Assembly: GCF_018343545.2 (NCBI RefSeq)
Contig: NZ_JAGYPE020000003.1
Span: 74,910 to 138,909, forward strand
Direction: 5' to 3'
Length of the DNA stretch: 64,000 bases
Source: Neobacillus citreus
Lineage (GTDB): Bacteria; Bacillota; Bacilli; Bacillales; Cytobacillaceae
A program made the translations under genes and the position numbers. Below, piece after piece: positions 55,381-64,000 of this stretch; the stretch's first letter is position 1, and the number at the start of each line of letters is the position of its first letter. The notes beneath the pieces were generated by a model that saw only the letters and a list, made by a program, of their open reading frames with translations, was not told the origin of the DNA and did not search any database.

Positions 55381-55659
55381 CTAAATAGTTTGATTATTTT
55401 GGTCTAAAAGGTTGGAAAGGATAACCGAGTTTTCTTGGTCGGCATCATATTGCACAACATCATCATACTCGAACAAACGAAAACTATCGGGGAAATGTTC
55501 GCGCATGTATTTCACAAATGCCTGAGGATCATTATTTCCTCCACGCCGAAATTCCATCATAATGGCCCGAAATTTATGCGGTGGCAATTCGGTTTGGATG
55601 TGATAAGAGTTAGTAAATCCCAATTGATCCGAACTGTATAGGTTATAGGTATAAAACAT
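55381..55659 (-). CDS. Hypothetical protein (92 aa)
   Basis: A small soluble protein containing QTELPPHKFRAIMMEFRRGG and AFVKYMREHFPDSFRLFEYD; acidic, with a C-terminal DQENSVILSNLLDQNNQ. The ribosome site is modest (GAGGGT). The strong terminator exactly at its stop codon supports expression. I do not recognise the family. Confidence 0.6.
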   Translation of the reverse strand: MFYTYNLYSSDQLGFTNSYHIQTELPPHKFRAIMMEFRRGGNNDPQAFVKYMREHFPDSFRLFEYDDVVQYDADQENSVILSNLLDQNNQTI

Positions 55660-55760
55660 CCTAAGACCCTCTTTCTTTAGTATTCAGTTATATTATTTTG
55701 CCCTAATTATTGATAGTTATCTGTGTATATTTTTGCAAATCATTAAAAAAATATAAGGGT

Positions 55761-55830
55761 GAAACACTGGGACGGTTCTCGTGCTTCATTTTCGAGCGCT
55801 AATGAGACACGAGAACCGTCCCCATGCATC
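55761..55830. repeat. Dispersed palindrome copy
   Basis: GAAACACTGGGACGGTTCTC with GAGAACCGTCCCCATGCATC; the inner arm differs (GCTTCATTTTCGAGC). Confidence 0.8.
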
Positions 55831-55851
55831 TAAATAGGGGAGCGAGCTTAA

Positions 55852-56121
55852 TTGAACGCTGATAACACGGAAAAATTCAGATTTAGGCTGGAGAATGACG
55901 AAGGGGAGGTGGAAGTTGAAGGTGAAATCTACGGGGAAAGCCAAATCCCATTTTTGGATGATATAAAGTTTAAAGCAGTTATTGGGCTGCTTAATTCAAT
56001 TGATAAAAAGAACTTTAGTGATTCAGGGAATCATCAGGTATTTAAATATTTTGTCCGGGAAATTGAAGAGACGATTCATGAAATGAAAAAAAATGATCAA
56101 TTTCAAGGAAAACTTAATTAA
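55852..56121 (+). CDS. Hypothetical protein (89 aa)
   Basis: TTG start at 55852 with AGGGGAGCG upstream. The product is acidic at its N-terminus (NDEGEVEVEGEIYG), then helical with NHQVFKYFVREIEETIHEM. There is no membrane segment. I do not recognise the family. It sits right after a palindrome copy. Confidence 0.55.
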   Translation: MNADNTEKFRFRLENDEGEVEVEGEIYGESQIPFLDDIKFKAVIGLLNSIDKKNFSDSGNHQVFKYFVREIEETIHEMKKNDQFQGKLN

Positions 56122-56185
56122 TTCTAATTGTGGTATGGGCAAATTAAAATATCAAAGCTACCTAAAATAACACTAAAATACAAAT

Positions 56186-56229
56186 AAATACAGCCTAGGA
56201 AGGGGAGCACTTCTTCCCAGGCTGTATTT
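56186..56229. terminator. Bidirectional terminator between convergent genes
   Basis: AAATACAGCCT (56186-56196) pairs with AGGCTGTATTT (56219-56229), with A/T on both sides. Confidence 0.8.
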
Positions 56230-56239
56230 ATTTATATAA

Positions 56240-56551
56240 CTATTTTCGCATATCATGCCATTTTTGAAATTTACCATGTTCAAAGTGTCCCTTGTGTACT
56301 TGGTCAAAGTGATGCTCTGAATGAGTTGCCCTTCCGCCGCCAAAGCCAATTAAAACACCGAGTGCAAAGACACAAACAGAATAAATTATTCGATGCTTTC
56401 TTTTCTTGCGAGAATGGATGAATTTTTCTTTTAATTCTTCTCTAATTTCATTTTTAATCTCATCTTTAAGAGTTTTGATGTTTTCTTGATTCCGTTCTAA
56501 AGGTTGCTCTTGAGGTTCTTCCTGAGGTAGTTCTTGTGGTTCATCTGACAT
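56240..56551 (-). CDS. Single-pass membrane protein, hypothetical (103 aa)
   Basis: ATG 56551 (MSDEPQE) follows a very good AAAGGAGG site; the longer frame is not needed. The N-terminal part is Gln/Glu/Pro rich with a helical charged stretch (KDEIKNEIREELKEKFI), then one membrane helix (YSVCVFALGVLIGFGGG), then a His-rich tail (HSEHHFDQVHKGHFEHGKF) that may bind metal outside the cell. I know no function. Confidence 0.65.
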   Translation of the reverse strand: MSDEPQELPQEEPQEQPLERNQENIKTLKDEIKNEIREELKEKFIHSRKKRKHRIIYSVCVFALGVLIGFGGGRATHSEHHFDQVHKGHFEHGKFQKWHDMRK

Positions 56552-56796
56552 TCCTGCACACACCTCCTTTTCTCCTAATATATAGAAATCGTAATTTATC
56601 ATTTCTTAACAAATTGTTAAATTTTATGGAAATTTTTTTGCGCTTTTACTCTTACTCTTTGGGATTAAAGAAAAATCAAGATTAATTTCTATATTGGCAG
56701 CTGGAAAAAATTGTGATATTTTTGAGCTAATCATGAAAGATTTTTAAGTATCAGCATAGATTCAGTACGTTTTTGAATAAAATGAATTGTTTTTAA

Positions 56797-57195
<399 letters not shown>

Positions 57196-57210
57196 GCAGA
57201 ATTAATTTAA

Positions 57211-57249
57211 AAAACAGAGTAGGCGACTTAGTTCTACTCTGTTTTTATT
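57211..57249 (+). terminator. First terminator after the VOC gene
   Basis: AAAACAGAGTAG pairs with CTACTCTGTTTT around an 11-nt loop. Confidence 0.75.
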
Positions 57250-57276
57250 ATTTTGTCAGAACTGTTTATATAGGGG

Positions 57277-57326
57277 GGCAGTTCACAATCCAAATTTCTA
57301 CCCTTCGAATTGTGAACTGCCTTTTT
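57277..57326 (+). terminator. Second terminator
   Basis: GGCAGTTCACAAT (57277-57289) pairs perfectly with ATTGTGAACTGCC (57309-57321), then TTTTT. It also isolates the DUF2515 operon from upstream reading. Confidence 0.85.
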
Positions 57327-57377
57327 ATATTGGAAGAAATCTTGGTAATCACTTAAATCCCGAAAATGACTTCTACC

Positions 57378-57409
57378 AAAATGAGGCACGAGAACCGTCC
57401 CTTTGTCTC
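57378..57409. repeat. Half copy of the dispersed palindrome
   Basis: Only the right arm is present: AAAATGAGGCACGAGAACCG then TCCCTTTGTCTC. It is the last copy before the high-GC operon. Confidence 0.65.
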
Positions 57410-57512
57410 TTGAGTTTCCAGAAAATTATAAAAATAGGAAATTATTACCTTTCGGTTAATACAAAGGCACTATACAATTTGGATTAAAGAGTTAGTAAGG
57501 AGGGCGGTACCT

Positions 57513-58688
57513 TTGTCATGGCCTGGTATAGAGACAGTAAAGGAAAAAATCCTCTCCAAACGATATCTAGGAAACTTAAATAATGTTACGAGGACCTACT
57601 ATTACCTTAAGGTTTACAAGAAACATCCGGAACTGGCCTGGTCCCTGCTCGCACATTTGGTTTCACGAAATGCCGGGTATCAGATGAGCGATCTAAAGCG
57701 TTTTGAAAACTGGAAGAAAATCATTAGCGGGGCAGCAGTGCCCCCTATAACGGGGCCTTTCCTGAACATTCTGAAGGAAGTGTTTGATTATATTAGCACC
57801 AATGAAATTGAAGCGATTTTTGCCTTCCTTGAAACAGGCAATTTCCTGATTTACCATGATGTTTGCCCTCAGTTGGAAGCCTATGAATGGGCGAAACAAT
57901 ATCCGGATCATGTGGATGAATTGTTCGATATGCTCCTTGATCAACCCTTTAATATCGATGAGTTTATATGGGAAAGTTGGAAAAAGTTCTTTCATGAAGC
58001 CGAAACCAATAGCTGGTTCCCAAATTGGTGGCTTGTGCCTGAAGTGGAGGCACACAGTTATGCATTGATTATCAATGAACAAAACCAAATTGAAGATCGG
58101 CTAGTCCATGATCCCCATAACCGTTATATTGGGAAATTTGGTACTGTCCTCGGCCCACAGCGCATCATTGAATTAATGGGCAGATTTGGTCAAACAAAAC
58201 TCCTGTTCCCAGTTGCAAACTCCCTGTCAGATTCAAGTGCTGACAATCTCCTAATCTATACAGTTGATGACTTTCTTTATCTAGGTTCACGTATTGATAC
58301 CGGCAAAAATCTGTTTGCAGGATTGTTTAAGAAGACAGATCTGCAGCGTAGGTGTGTCGAGTTTTGGGCGTTGTCACACCCTGTACATATGGGCACACGC
58401 ACAGATTACAATCCTGTGAATTACAGCACAGATTACTCGGCCCTTTGGCCGGGGGGGCAGACTTTCAGTCCGCCTGTTATCAAAACCACTACTTCCGAAC
58501 ATGGTTGGCCACGATTACCTGGAAAAACACACAGGTATGCACACCTGCATTCGAAACCAATTAAGTTGCCCGTTCCTGTAATGGGGAGATCTGAAGTGTA
58601 TAGCTGGCTGAGCTCTCCTGCATCACCAAAGCCGCTTGAACTAAAGCCGCGCAGTGCTCAAGATGAGATTTTTGAACCTATAAAATAA
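57513..58688 (+). CDS. DUF2515 family protein (YppC-like)
   Basis: This 391-aa protein has the DUF2515 signature YYYLKVYKKHPELAWSLLAH, then MVSRN-like LVSRNAGYQMSDLKR, as in B. subtilis YppC. It appears mostly helical and soluble, without signal peptide. TTG 57513 has AAGGAGG 9 nt upstream. The 16-nt gap to the next gene shows that it leads the operon with the DUF6603-like gene. The tail after residue 290 (GTRTDYNPVNYSTDYSALWPG...) is longer than I expect for YppC and may be specific to this operon. The function of the family is unknown. Confidence 0.78.
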   Translation: MSWPGIETVKEKILSKRYLGNLNNVTRTYYYLKVYKKHPELAWSLLAHLVSRNAGYQMSDLKRFENWKKIISGAAVPPITGPFLNILKEVFDYISTNEIEAIFAFLETGNFLIYHDVCPQLEAYEWAKQYPDHVDELFDMLLDQPFNIDEFIWESWKKFFHEAETNSWFPNWWLVPEVEAHSYALIINEQNQIEDRLVHDPHNRYIGKFGTVLGPQRIIELMGRFGQTKLLFPVANSLSDSSADNLLIYTVDDFLYLGSRIDTGKNLFAGLFKKTDLQRRCVEFWALSHPVHMGTRTDYNPVNYSTDYSALWPGGQTFSPPVIKTTTSEHGWPRLPGKTHRYAHLHSKPIKLPVPVMGRSEVYSWLSSPASPKPLELKPRSAQDEIFEPIK

Positions 58689-58704
58689 TATAGGGAGGTT
58701 AAAC

Positions 58705-61700
58705 ATGACCAACCCTTCATTTTTGCTCTCAATGATGGAAGAGCTTAATTTTGTATTGGATCCGCTACGACAAAGTCTGGAAAGTGCAGAGAGCTTCACA
58801 CTTCTTCTAGAGAAGCACGGCTGGCAATCCGCCCCTGGTGCGTACCTAATCGAGGATGTACGTGACCTTTTTGCCGTGACACAGGATTTTGAAGATGTCC
58901 AATTGTTAATGGATCAGGTGCTGACAGGGGATGCAAACTCTCTTGTGGATATGGCTGAGGGGCTTTTTCATCTTCTTCCTGGAATCGTGTCAAAGGTGCG
59001 TGCCCTCACTGATCTGAATATGCAGGATCTAGCTTTTCCTTTCAATCAATCTAAATTTTGGGAAGAGTTTCCCGGGGAACTCATCGAAGATTTGTTTGTC
59101 AGTTACCTGCATGACTACCGACCCACTTTGTACGCACCACTCTCCTTACTGGGTATCATTGAATCGCAAATCATTGATGTAGGCATTACCCCTGGTCGCA
59201 TCAACTATACAAAGTCAGTCATCCTCTGGGATCGGCTTCAGCTGGCTGTTACTCGCCCCGCAGAGTTAATCGAGGCAGTTTATGGTTGGGGGACGCCGGT
59301 GTTTGACGCGGAACGCTTATTGCTGGGCCTCAAAAGATTCTTGGAGGTTTTGGGTTACCCCGCGGACCTTTATGTCCCCAATCAAGCCTTACTTGATGAG
59401 TATTATGATGCTTCCAATCCCTACCGTTCTGCCGTGAAGGAACTTCGCCTGCACGTACTTGGCGGCGCCGATTTTTCCAAGCAACTGTTTGGATTTGGGT
59501 TTTCTTTTCTCCCGATCACGCAGGAGGGCAACCGGGGAGCTGCGCCTGTAGGTTTGTCTGTGGGGCCTGCTATCAGCGGCACTCTTCCCACCTTTGATTT
59601 CGGTGAACTTAGTCTTATCCTTATCGGGGGATTCAGTTCAGACCAGGGGATCCGCCTCGAGGTACGCCCTGGTAAGGTAAAGGCACGGCTTTCAGCTGCC
59701 AGCACGCTAGGAGATGCGGAAGCTGCCCTGAAGGTCAATCCGGAAAACCCGATTGTCTTGCTCGGTACGGAACAGTCCCACCGCGTTGAGCTCTCTGACT
59801 ATACACTCCGCCTTCTGGCAAAAGGCTCAGCTGCGGATGCCGATTTTGCCTTTGAAATTGACGTCAATAACGTTGAACTAATTATTGATCTTTCTAATGC
59901 CGATGGCTTTCTATCCAAAATTTTGGGCAATGATCCGCAAAGATTCAAGTTTGGAGGTTCCTTGACATGGTCTTCAAAATCAGGTCTTACTTTTGGCGGG
60001 CGTGCCGGTCTGATCCGAACCCTTCCGGTAAATCAGACGATCGGATTGGTAGAAATCCAGGACTTGCTTTATGGAATCGACGCTTCTGAAAATAGCATTG
60101 ATTTGATCCTGGCTGTCAGTGGAAAGTTCACGCTAGGTCCGTTTGCGGCGAGTATTGCCGAGGTCGGAGCCAAGTTGTCCATGGTCGCTCTTCATGATGA
60201 TGAGCCGCCGGGCACTTTCGGCAACCTCGATTTGCGGTTTGATTTTAAACCTCCAGCCGGGATTGGCTTGAAAATTGATGCAAGCGTAGTAGCAGGGGGC
60301 GGTTATCTATATTTTGACCATTCAACTGAGCAGTACGCTGGCATCCTGCAGCTGGAAATCAAGGGTGGCATCTCCATCAAGGCGATTGGCCTCCTGACGA
60401 CTCGTTTGCCGGATGGTTCCAAAGGTTTCTCACTACTTGTCATTCTCGCCGCGGAATTCCCGCCTATCCAGCTTGGATTCGGGTTCACCCTGAACGGGCT
60501 CGGCGGGCTTTTCGGGGCGAACCGCACGATGTCACTCGATGTCTTAAGGGCAGGAATCAAGAACCGAGCGCTTGATTCCATCATGTTTCCGCGTAATCCG
60601 GTGGAAAACGCCCCAAAGATTATCAATGATCTGAAATCAAGTTTTCCACCTGCGCAAGGCAGGTTCGTGTTTGGCCCGATGGCGAAGCTTTCCTGGGGAA
60701 CACCGCCTGTTCTAACAGCCGAATTGGGTATTCTTCTCGAGCTTCCCAACCCGGTAAGGCTGGTGCTGCTTGGGCGGATGAAGCTCGTGCTGCCTCAGGA
60801 GGAAGTGGCCGTTGCCAAGCTTCAGATGGATGTCATGGGCGCCATTGATTTCGATAAAGGTGACGTCTCTCTAGATGCCACGCTGTTTGATTCCCGCATT
60901 GCTGCCTTTGTGATTACCGGTGACATGGCGATGCGCTTGAACTTTGGCGCCAGTCCGTCGTTTGCGCTCGCGGCAGGAGGATTTAATCCTCGTTTCCAGC
61001 CGCCTCCAGGTTTCCCTAAGCTGAACAGAATGACAATCTCGCTAGCCGATTCTGACAATCCGCGACTCCGGCTTGAAGCTTACATGGCCGTCACCTCCAA
61101 CACTTATCAAGTCGGTGCTCGACTGGATTTGTATGCTGAAGAAGACACGTTCGCCGGAAGGTTCAGTGTCCAGGCGTATCTTGGCTTTGATGCCCTGATT
61201 CAATTTGATCCATTTGGCTTCATCGTCGATATCGGAGGGGCAGCTGCCCTGAAGCGAAACGGTGACAGCCTATTCGCGGTCCAGCTGGAAATGACGCTTT
61301 CAGGGCCAAAGCCTATTCATGCTCATGGAAAGGCCTTGTTCGATTTTCTGGGGAAGCGGGAGATTGCTTTCGAGGTAAAAATCGGGGATCCACAGCACGC
61401 TCCCGCACTGCCTCCGGTTGATGCGCTTGCCGCTTTGCAAACGGCCTTGGCTGACCAGCGCAATTGGAGCGCCGGGCTTCAAGAAGATGGCCGAATGCTC
61501 GTGACGTTGAGGGAGCTTCTGCCAGGACCGGAAGTGCTGGTGCACCCGCTTGGCGAATTGTCAGTAAGCCAGAAGGTGGTTCCGCTTGGACTAGAGATTA
61601 CGAAATTTGGCAATTCCAAACCTGCAGGAGGCAGACAAACCTTTTCAATAACCTCGATGTCTTTTGGAGATTCCGAAGTTAACCAGTTCACCGCTGTCAA

Positions 61701-62199
61701 GGATGCATTTGCACCGGCCATGTTTTTTGAAATGAGCGACACTGAGAAGCTCTCAAGGCCCGCATTCGAGCAGCTTCATTCCGGCATTCGGGCTCCACTT
61801 CAGGATCTCTCGTACGGTACGGCAATGACCGCCGATTTTGAATATGAAACAGCTGTCATCGATAAAACGGAAAAGGTAGCCCGAAGTTTGGGGTACCACA
61901 CAATGGATGCAGGTACCTTCACGATTCTCACTGAGCTTGGCTCTGCCGCGAACTCGCCATTGAACCATACTGGTGAGGGACGGTTTGCCGGACCTGCTCG
62001 AAAAATTATGATGAAAGAGCAGGGGTACAGCGTAGTGAGCGCCGATGATATGAAAGCCCCAAATGGTTCATTATTTGGAACAACGAGCAAAATCACATAT
62101 ACCGAGGCAGAGGCTGCACGGGTTAAATACAATACGACCAACTCCAGCAAGAGCAGGCGAGTTCAGGTGGTCGGAAGCCATGAGGTGGTGAAATCATGA
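58705..62199 (+). CDS. Large DUF6603-like beta-rich protein (1164 aa)
   Basis: The N-terminal ~250 residues are helical (LIEDVRDLFAVTQDFEDVQL). From about residue 260 the rest is a long run of alternating beta strands with many Gly/Leu/Phe pairs, e.g. AEFPPIQLGFGFTLNGLGG, FGPMAKLSWGTPPVLTAE and MAMRLNFGASPSFALAAGG. This matches my memory of the DUF6603 family. No signal peptide, membrane helix or lipobox is seen, so it is predicted cytoplasmic or assembled with its neighbours. It is GC-rich relative to the rest of the window. GGGAGG precedes ATG; its TGA overlaps the next ATG. Confidence 0.7.
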   Translation: MTNPSFLLSMMEELNFVLDPLRQSLESAESFTLLLEKHGWQSAPGAYLIEDVRDLFAVTQDFEDVQLLMDQVLTGDANSLVDMAEGLFHLLPGIVSKVRALTDLNMQDLAFPFNQSKFWEEFPGELIEDLFVSYLHDYRPTLYAPLSLLGIIESQIIDVGITPGRINYTKSVILWDRLQLAVTRPAELIEAVYGWGTPVFDAERLLLGLKRFLEVLGYPADLYVPNQALLDEYYDASNPYRSAVKELRLHVLGGADFSKQLFGFGFSFLPITQEGNRGAAPVGLSVGPAISGTLPTFDFGELSLILIGGFSSDQGIRLEVRPGKVKARLSAASTLGDAEAALKVNPENPIVLLGTEQSHRVELSDYTLRLLAKGSAADADFAFEIDVNNVELIIDLSNADGFLSKILGNDPQRFKFGGSLTWSSKSGLTFGGRAGLIRTLPVNQTIGLVEIQDLLYGIDASENSIDLILAVSGKFTLGPFAASIAEVGAKLSMVALHDDEPPGTFGNLDLRFDFKPPAGIGLKIDASVVAGGGYLYFDHSTEQYAGILQLEIKGGISIKAIGLLTTRLPDGSKGFSLLVILAAEFPPIQLGFGFTLNGLGGLFGANRTMSLDVLRAGIKNRALDSIMFPRNPVENAPKIINDLKSSFPPAQGRFVFGPMAKLSWGTPPVLTAELGILLELPNPVRLVLLGRMKLVLPQEEVAVAKLQMDVMGAIDFDKGDVSLDATLFDSRIAAFVITGDMAMRLNFGASPSFALAAGGFNPRFQPPPGFPKLNRMTISLADSDNPRLRLEAYMAVTSNTYQVGARLDLYAEEDTFAGRFSVQAYLGFDALIQFDPFGFIVDIGGAAALKRNGDSLFAVQLEMTLSGPKPIHAHGKALFDFLGKREIAFEVKIGDPQHAPALPPVDALAALQTALADQRNWSAGLQEDGRMLVTLRELLPGPEVLVHPLGELSVSQKVVPLGLEITKFGNSKPAGGRQTFSITSMSFGDSEVNQFTAVKDAFAPAMFFEMSDTEKLSRPAFEQLHSGIRAPLQDLSYGTAMTADFEYETAVIDKTEKVARSLGYHTMDAGTFTILTELGSAANSPLNHTGEGRFAGPARKIMMKEQGYSVVSADDMKAPNGSLFGTTSKITYTEAEAARVKYNTTNSSKSRRVQVVGSHEVVKS

Positions 62200-64000
62200 C
62201 AGGATATACCTTTTTGCCATGGATGAGGGAAGGCTTGGCAAGTTCTATCCCCAAAGAAGATTCGTTGATCGGTGCGATGGATAGCCGCGTGCAAGTGCCG
62301 GTCAGCCTACAAGTAAACAATACAGTGACGGCGGGAGTTCAAGTCCGACTTTACGGGCCTGGTGATGTCACCGGATTCGACCAGCGCCAGGTACTGCGGA
62401 CAGACCCTCCTCATCTCGCGACAGGTTTTGAGGCGAATTATTTTGCGTCGATCGAGTTTGACCGTCCTGATTTTCCCTGGATGTTTACACCGGCTGCCGC
62501 CAAAGGCAATCGCCTGCGGCCGTGGATTATCCTGCTTGTTCTAAGCAAACAAGAAGCGAAGCTGGAAATACCTAAATCACAAACACTTCCCATTCTTACT
62601 ATAAAGTCTCCGTATCAGGAAAAGCTGCCTGATTTGGGCGAATCCTGGGCCTGTGCGCATACCCAGGTGAATGGTGAGGCGGCAGGCGATCAAGGGCTGA
62701 AGGGCATGTTGAAAGGAGATCCGAAGCTGAACCTTTCACGACTCATCTGCCCGCGGTATCTGCTTCCGAGTACGTCCTATATCGCGTGCGTTGTTCCTGC
62801 TTTTGACATTGGCGTGAAAGCAGGACTAGGCGAGCAGATAGATGAAAACGGCAGCCTTCTGCCGGCCTGGGATGTAAAAAACGCTTCAGATACAACTGAC
62901 CTAAGGCTTCCTGTCTACTATCATTGGGAGTTTGCGACTGGAGAAGCCGGTGATTTTGAGTCCCTTGTATGGGCACTTGAGCCACGTCGGATGGACCCGG
63001 ATTTGGTCGGGGTAAGACCGCTAAATGTCACCTTTCCTGGTTACAATCTTCCTTCCTGTAAAGTTCCTGGTCTGGAGGGGGCGCTCTGTGTTTCTGAAGG
63101 AACCTCCCCTGGCTTGAATGGTGTACCTGAGAATTTTAGGGAAGCCCTAAAAGATTTGCTGAACAAGCCACAAACATTGACGACCATATCAGACTTGAGC
63201 GATTCCGTAATCGTTCCGCCGATTTACGGCAGGTGGCATGCAGCAAAGAAATCTATCGATTCAACCTCTAGGCCATGGCTGGAACAGCTGAATCTGGATC
63301 CGAGACTTCGTGTTGCCGCAGGTGTAGGTACCAAGATTGTTCAGGAAAAGCAGGATCAGCTAATGGCTTCAGCCTGGGAACAGATAGGCGAGATAGACCG
63401 AGCCAACCAAGCCCTCCGCCAGGCGCAGCTTGGCCGTGCGGTCGGCACAGCAATTCATAAAAGCCACATGAGCAATCTGCCCGCAGAATCGCTGCTCCAG
63501 TTAACCGGAGCTGCTCATTCGCGCCTTCTTTGGGAGGAGCAGACGATCGTGTCCAAAGAAAGGGGGACTACAATTACTGAGGTCCCTGCTTCCGCCGCAT
63601 TCCGCAGGATTACCCGTCCGAACGGGCCTGTAGCCCGACGGGTCAATGGTGGCGGGAGTAGTCAGAAGCTAGATCTGATCAAGGGAATAAACTCGCTTAA
63701 ATATAGGCTGAAGCAGCCGCTCAAGAGCCTTCGCGGCGCTGCCGTGCTAGAGGGTATTACCGACAGTAGCGGGGTTAGGAGAAGATTAGAACAGGCCAAT
63801 AAAGAGGCACTGAGTAAATTGGATGCAAAAAAAACATTAGAAGGGTTTAAGGATGCTGCTATTATCATTCAGGAAGCCATCCTCCGTACAGTGGACCCGC
63901 TCCTGCGGGACCCGAAGGATCCGCCAAGATTGCCGATTGAAGAAGGAAAGAAAATTTTATTGGATAGGCTTGACCCAGAGAAGACGGTCACGAATCGCAT
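62196..64000 (+). CDS. Large conserved protein of unknown function (partial, continues past window)
   Basis: An open frame of 601 codons from ATG 62196, overlapping the preceding stop by four bases, so it is co-translated with the DUF6603-like protein. It has no stop before the right edge. Recognisable stretches are VRLYGPGDVTGFDQRQVLRT, FDRPDFPWMFTPAAA, VPPIYGRWHAAKK and WLEQLNLDPRLRVAAGVGTK, then helical segments (SAWEQIGEIDRANQALRQAQ). I recall similar proteins in distant bacteria, described as hypothetical, but cannot name a domain. GC content is high, as in the upstream gene. The pairing suggests a stable complex. Confidence 0.75.
   Translation, partial: MTGYTFLPWMREGLASSIPKEDSLIGAMDSRVQVPVSLQVNNTVTAGVQVRLYGPGDVTGFDQRQVLRTDPPHLATGFEANYFASIEFDRPDFPWMFTPAAAKGNRLRPWIILLVLSKQEAKLEIPKSQTLPILTIKSPYQEKLPDLGESWACAHTQVNGEAAGDQGLKGMLKGDPKLNLSRLICPRYLLPSTSYIACVVPAFDIGVKAGLGEQIDENGSLLPAWDVKNASDTTDLRLPVYYHWEFATGEAGDFESLVWALEPRRMDPDLVGVRPLNVTFPGYNLPSCKVPGLEGALCVSEGTSPGLNGVPENFREALKDLLNKPQTLTTISDLSDSVIVPPIYGRWHAAKKSIDSTSRPWLEQLNLDPRLRVAAGVGTKIVQEKQDQLMASAWEQIGEIDRANQALRQAQLGRAVGTAIHKSHMSNLPAESLLQLTGAAHSRLLWEEQTIVSKERGTTITEVPASAAFRRITRPNGPVARRVNGGGSSQKLDLIKGINSLKYRLKQPLKSLRGAAVLEGITDSSGVRRRLEQANKEALSKLDAKKTLEGFKDAAIIIQEAILRTVDPLLRDPKDPPRLPIEEGKKILLDRLDPEKTVTNR

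Noticed and set aside
33265..55830. Regularly recurring palindromes as a CRISPR array
   Set aside because: Copies are 1-4 kb apart with genes between; there are no short unique spacers or cas genes.
61464..61742. Overlapping ORFs on both strands inside the DUF6603-like gene
   Set aside because: They are shadows produced by the high GC content; no ribosome sites, and the main frame is fully open.

Overview
The window is low-GC Firmicute DNA, most likely a Bacillaceae member of the Bacillus/Neobacillus type. Support for this comes from AGGAGG-type ribosome binding sites with many TTG/GTG starts, a lutABC operon with its GntR regulator, rbsCB, a SinI-like peptide, HelD, DUF2515 and DUF4386 proteins, and a ~70-nt dispersed palindrome built on GGGGACGGTTCT. 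No rRNA, tRNA or CRISPR array was seen. All family calls rest on reading motifs by eye; no database was searched.

Layout. 0-5.2 kb: the end of a ribose ABC operon (rbsC, rbsB), a 207-bp MITE-like element, and an AraC-type regulator divergent from two aldo/keto reductases, the first frameshifted. 5.2-8.4 kb: small proteins (SinI-like, a Cys-rich peptide), a DHFR/RibD-like reductase, a MarR regulator and an SDR dehydrogenase. 8.4-10.2 kb: a complete IS1182-family element inserted in one of the dispersed palindromes. 10.3-14 kb: small hypothetical genes, a truncated GNAT gene between two duplicated hairpins, and an Old Yellow Enzyme homologue. 14.1-18.4 kb: lutR-like gntR and lutABC (lactate oxidation to pyruvate), with a perfect 17-bp operator in front of lutA.

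18.4-31.3 kb is a catabolic region. A 1-kb stretch of decayed gntR copies and operator-like repeats comes first. It is followed by 3-hydroxyacyl-CoA dehydrogenase, a DUF35 Zn-ribbon protein with its partner thiolase, a cytochrome P450 with a 3-Cys ferredoxin, a metallo-beta-lactamase-fold hydrolase, LrgA/LrgB, an amber-interrupted second ferredoxin, a TPP-dependent lyase, an MFS importer and an acyl-CoA ligase. The content suggests uptake, CoA activation, P450 hydroxylation, beta-oxidation and thiolysis of an unidentified hydrophobic acid. A second module at 35.4-40.5 kb (IclR regulator, acyl-CoA dehydrogenase, MFS, thiolase) lies between two similar terminator sequences and has a perfect 24-bp operator-like palindrome.

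31.3-35.3 kb mixes gene fragments with a SnoaL-like protein, a racemase, a YdhR/DsbA pair and a TetR regulator. 40.6-57.4 kb is ordinary accessory chromosome (lipoprotein, cardiolipin synthase, acetyltransferase, glycosyltransferase, HelD, small membrane proteins, an XRE regulator, hydrolases). Here the palindrome recurs every 1-4 kb, often touching stop codons.

57.5-64 kb holds a tightly spaced operon: a DUF2515 protein, a 1164-aa DUF6603-like protein and a large unknown protein running off the window. Sampled rows of the last two genes are clearly more GC-rich (about 50-65%) than rows elsewhere (about 42%). This operon is the best candidate for an undescribed system.
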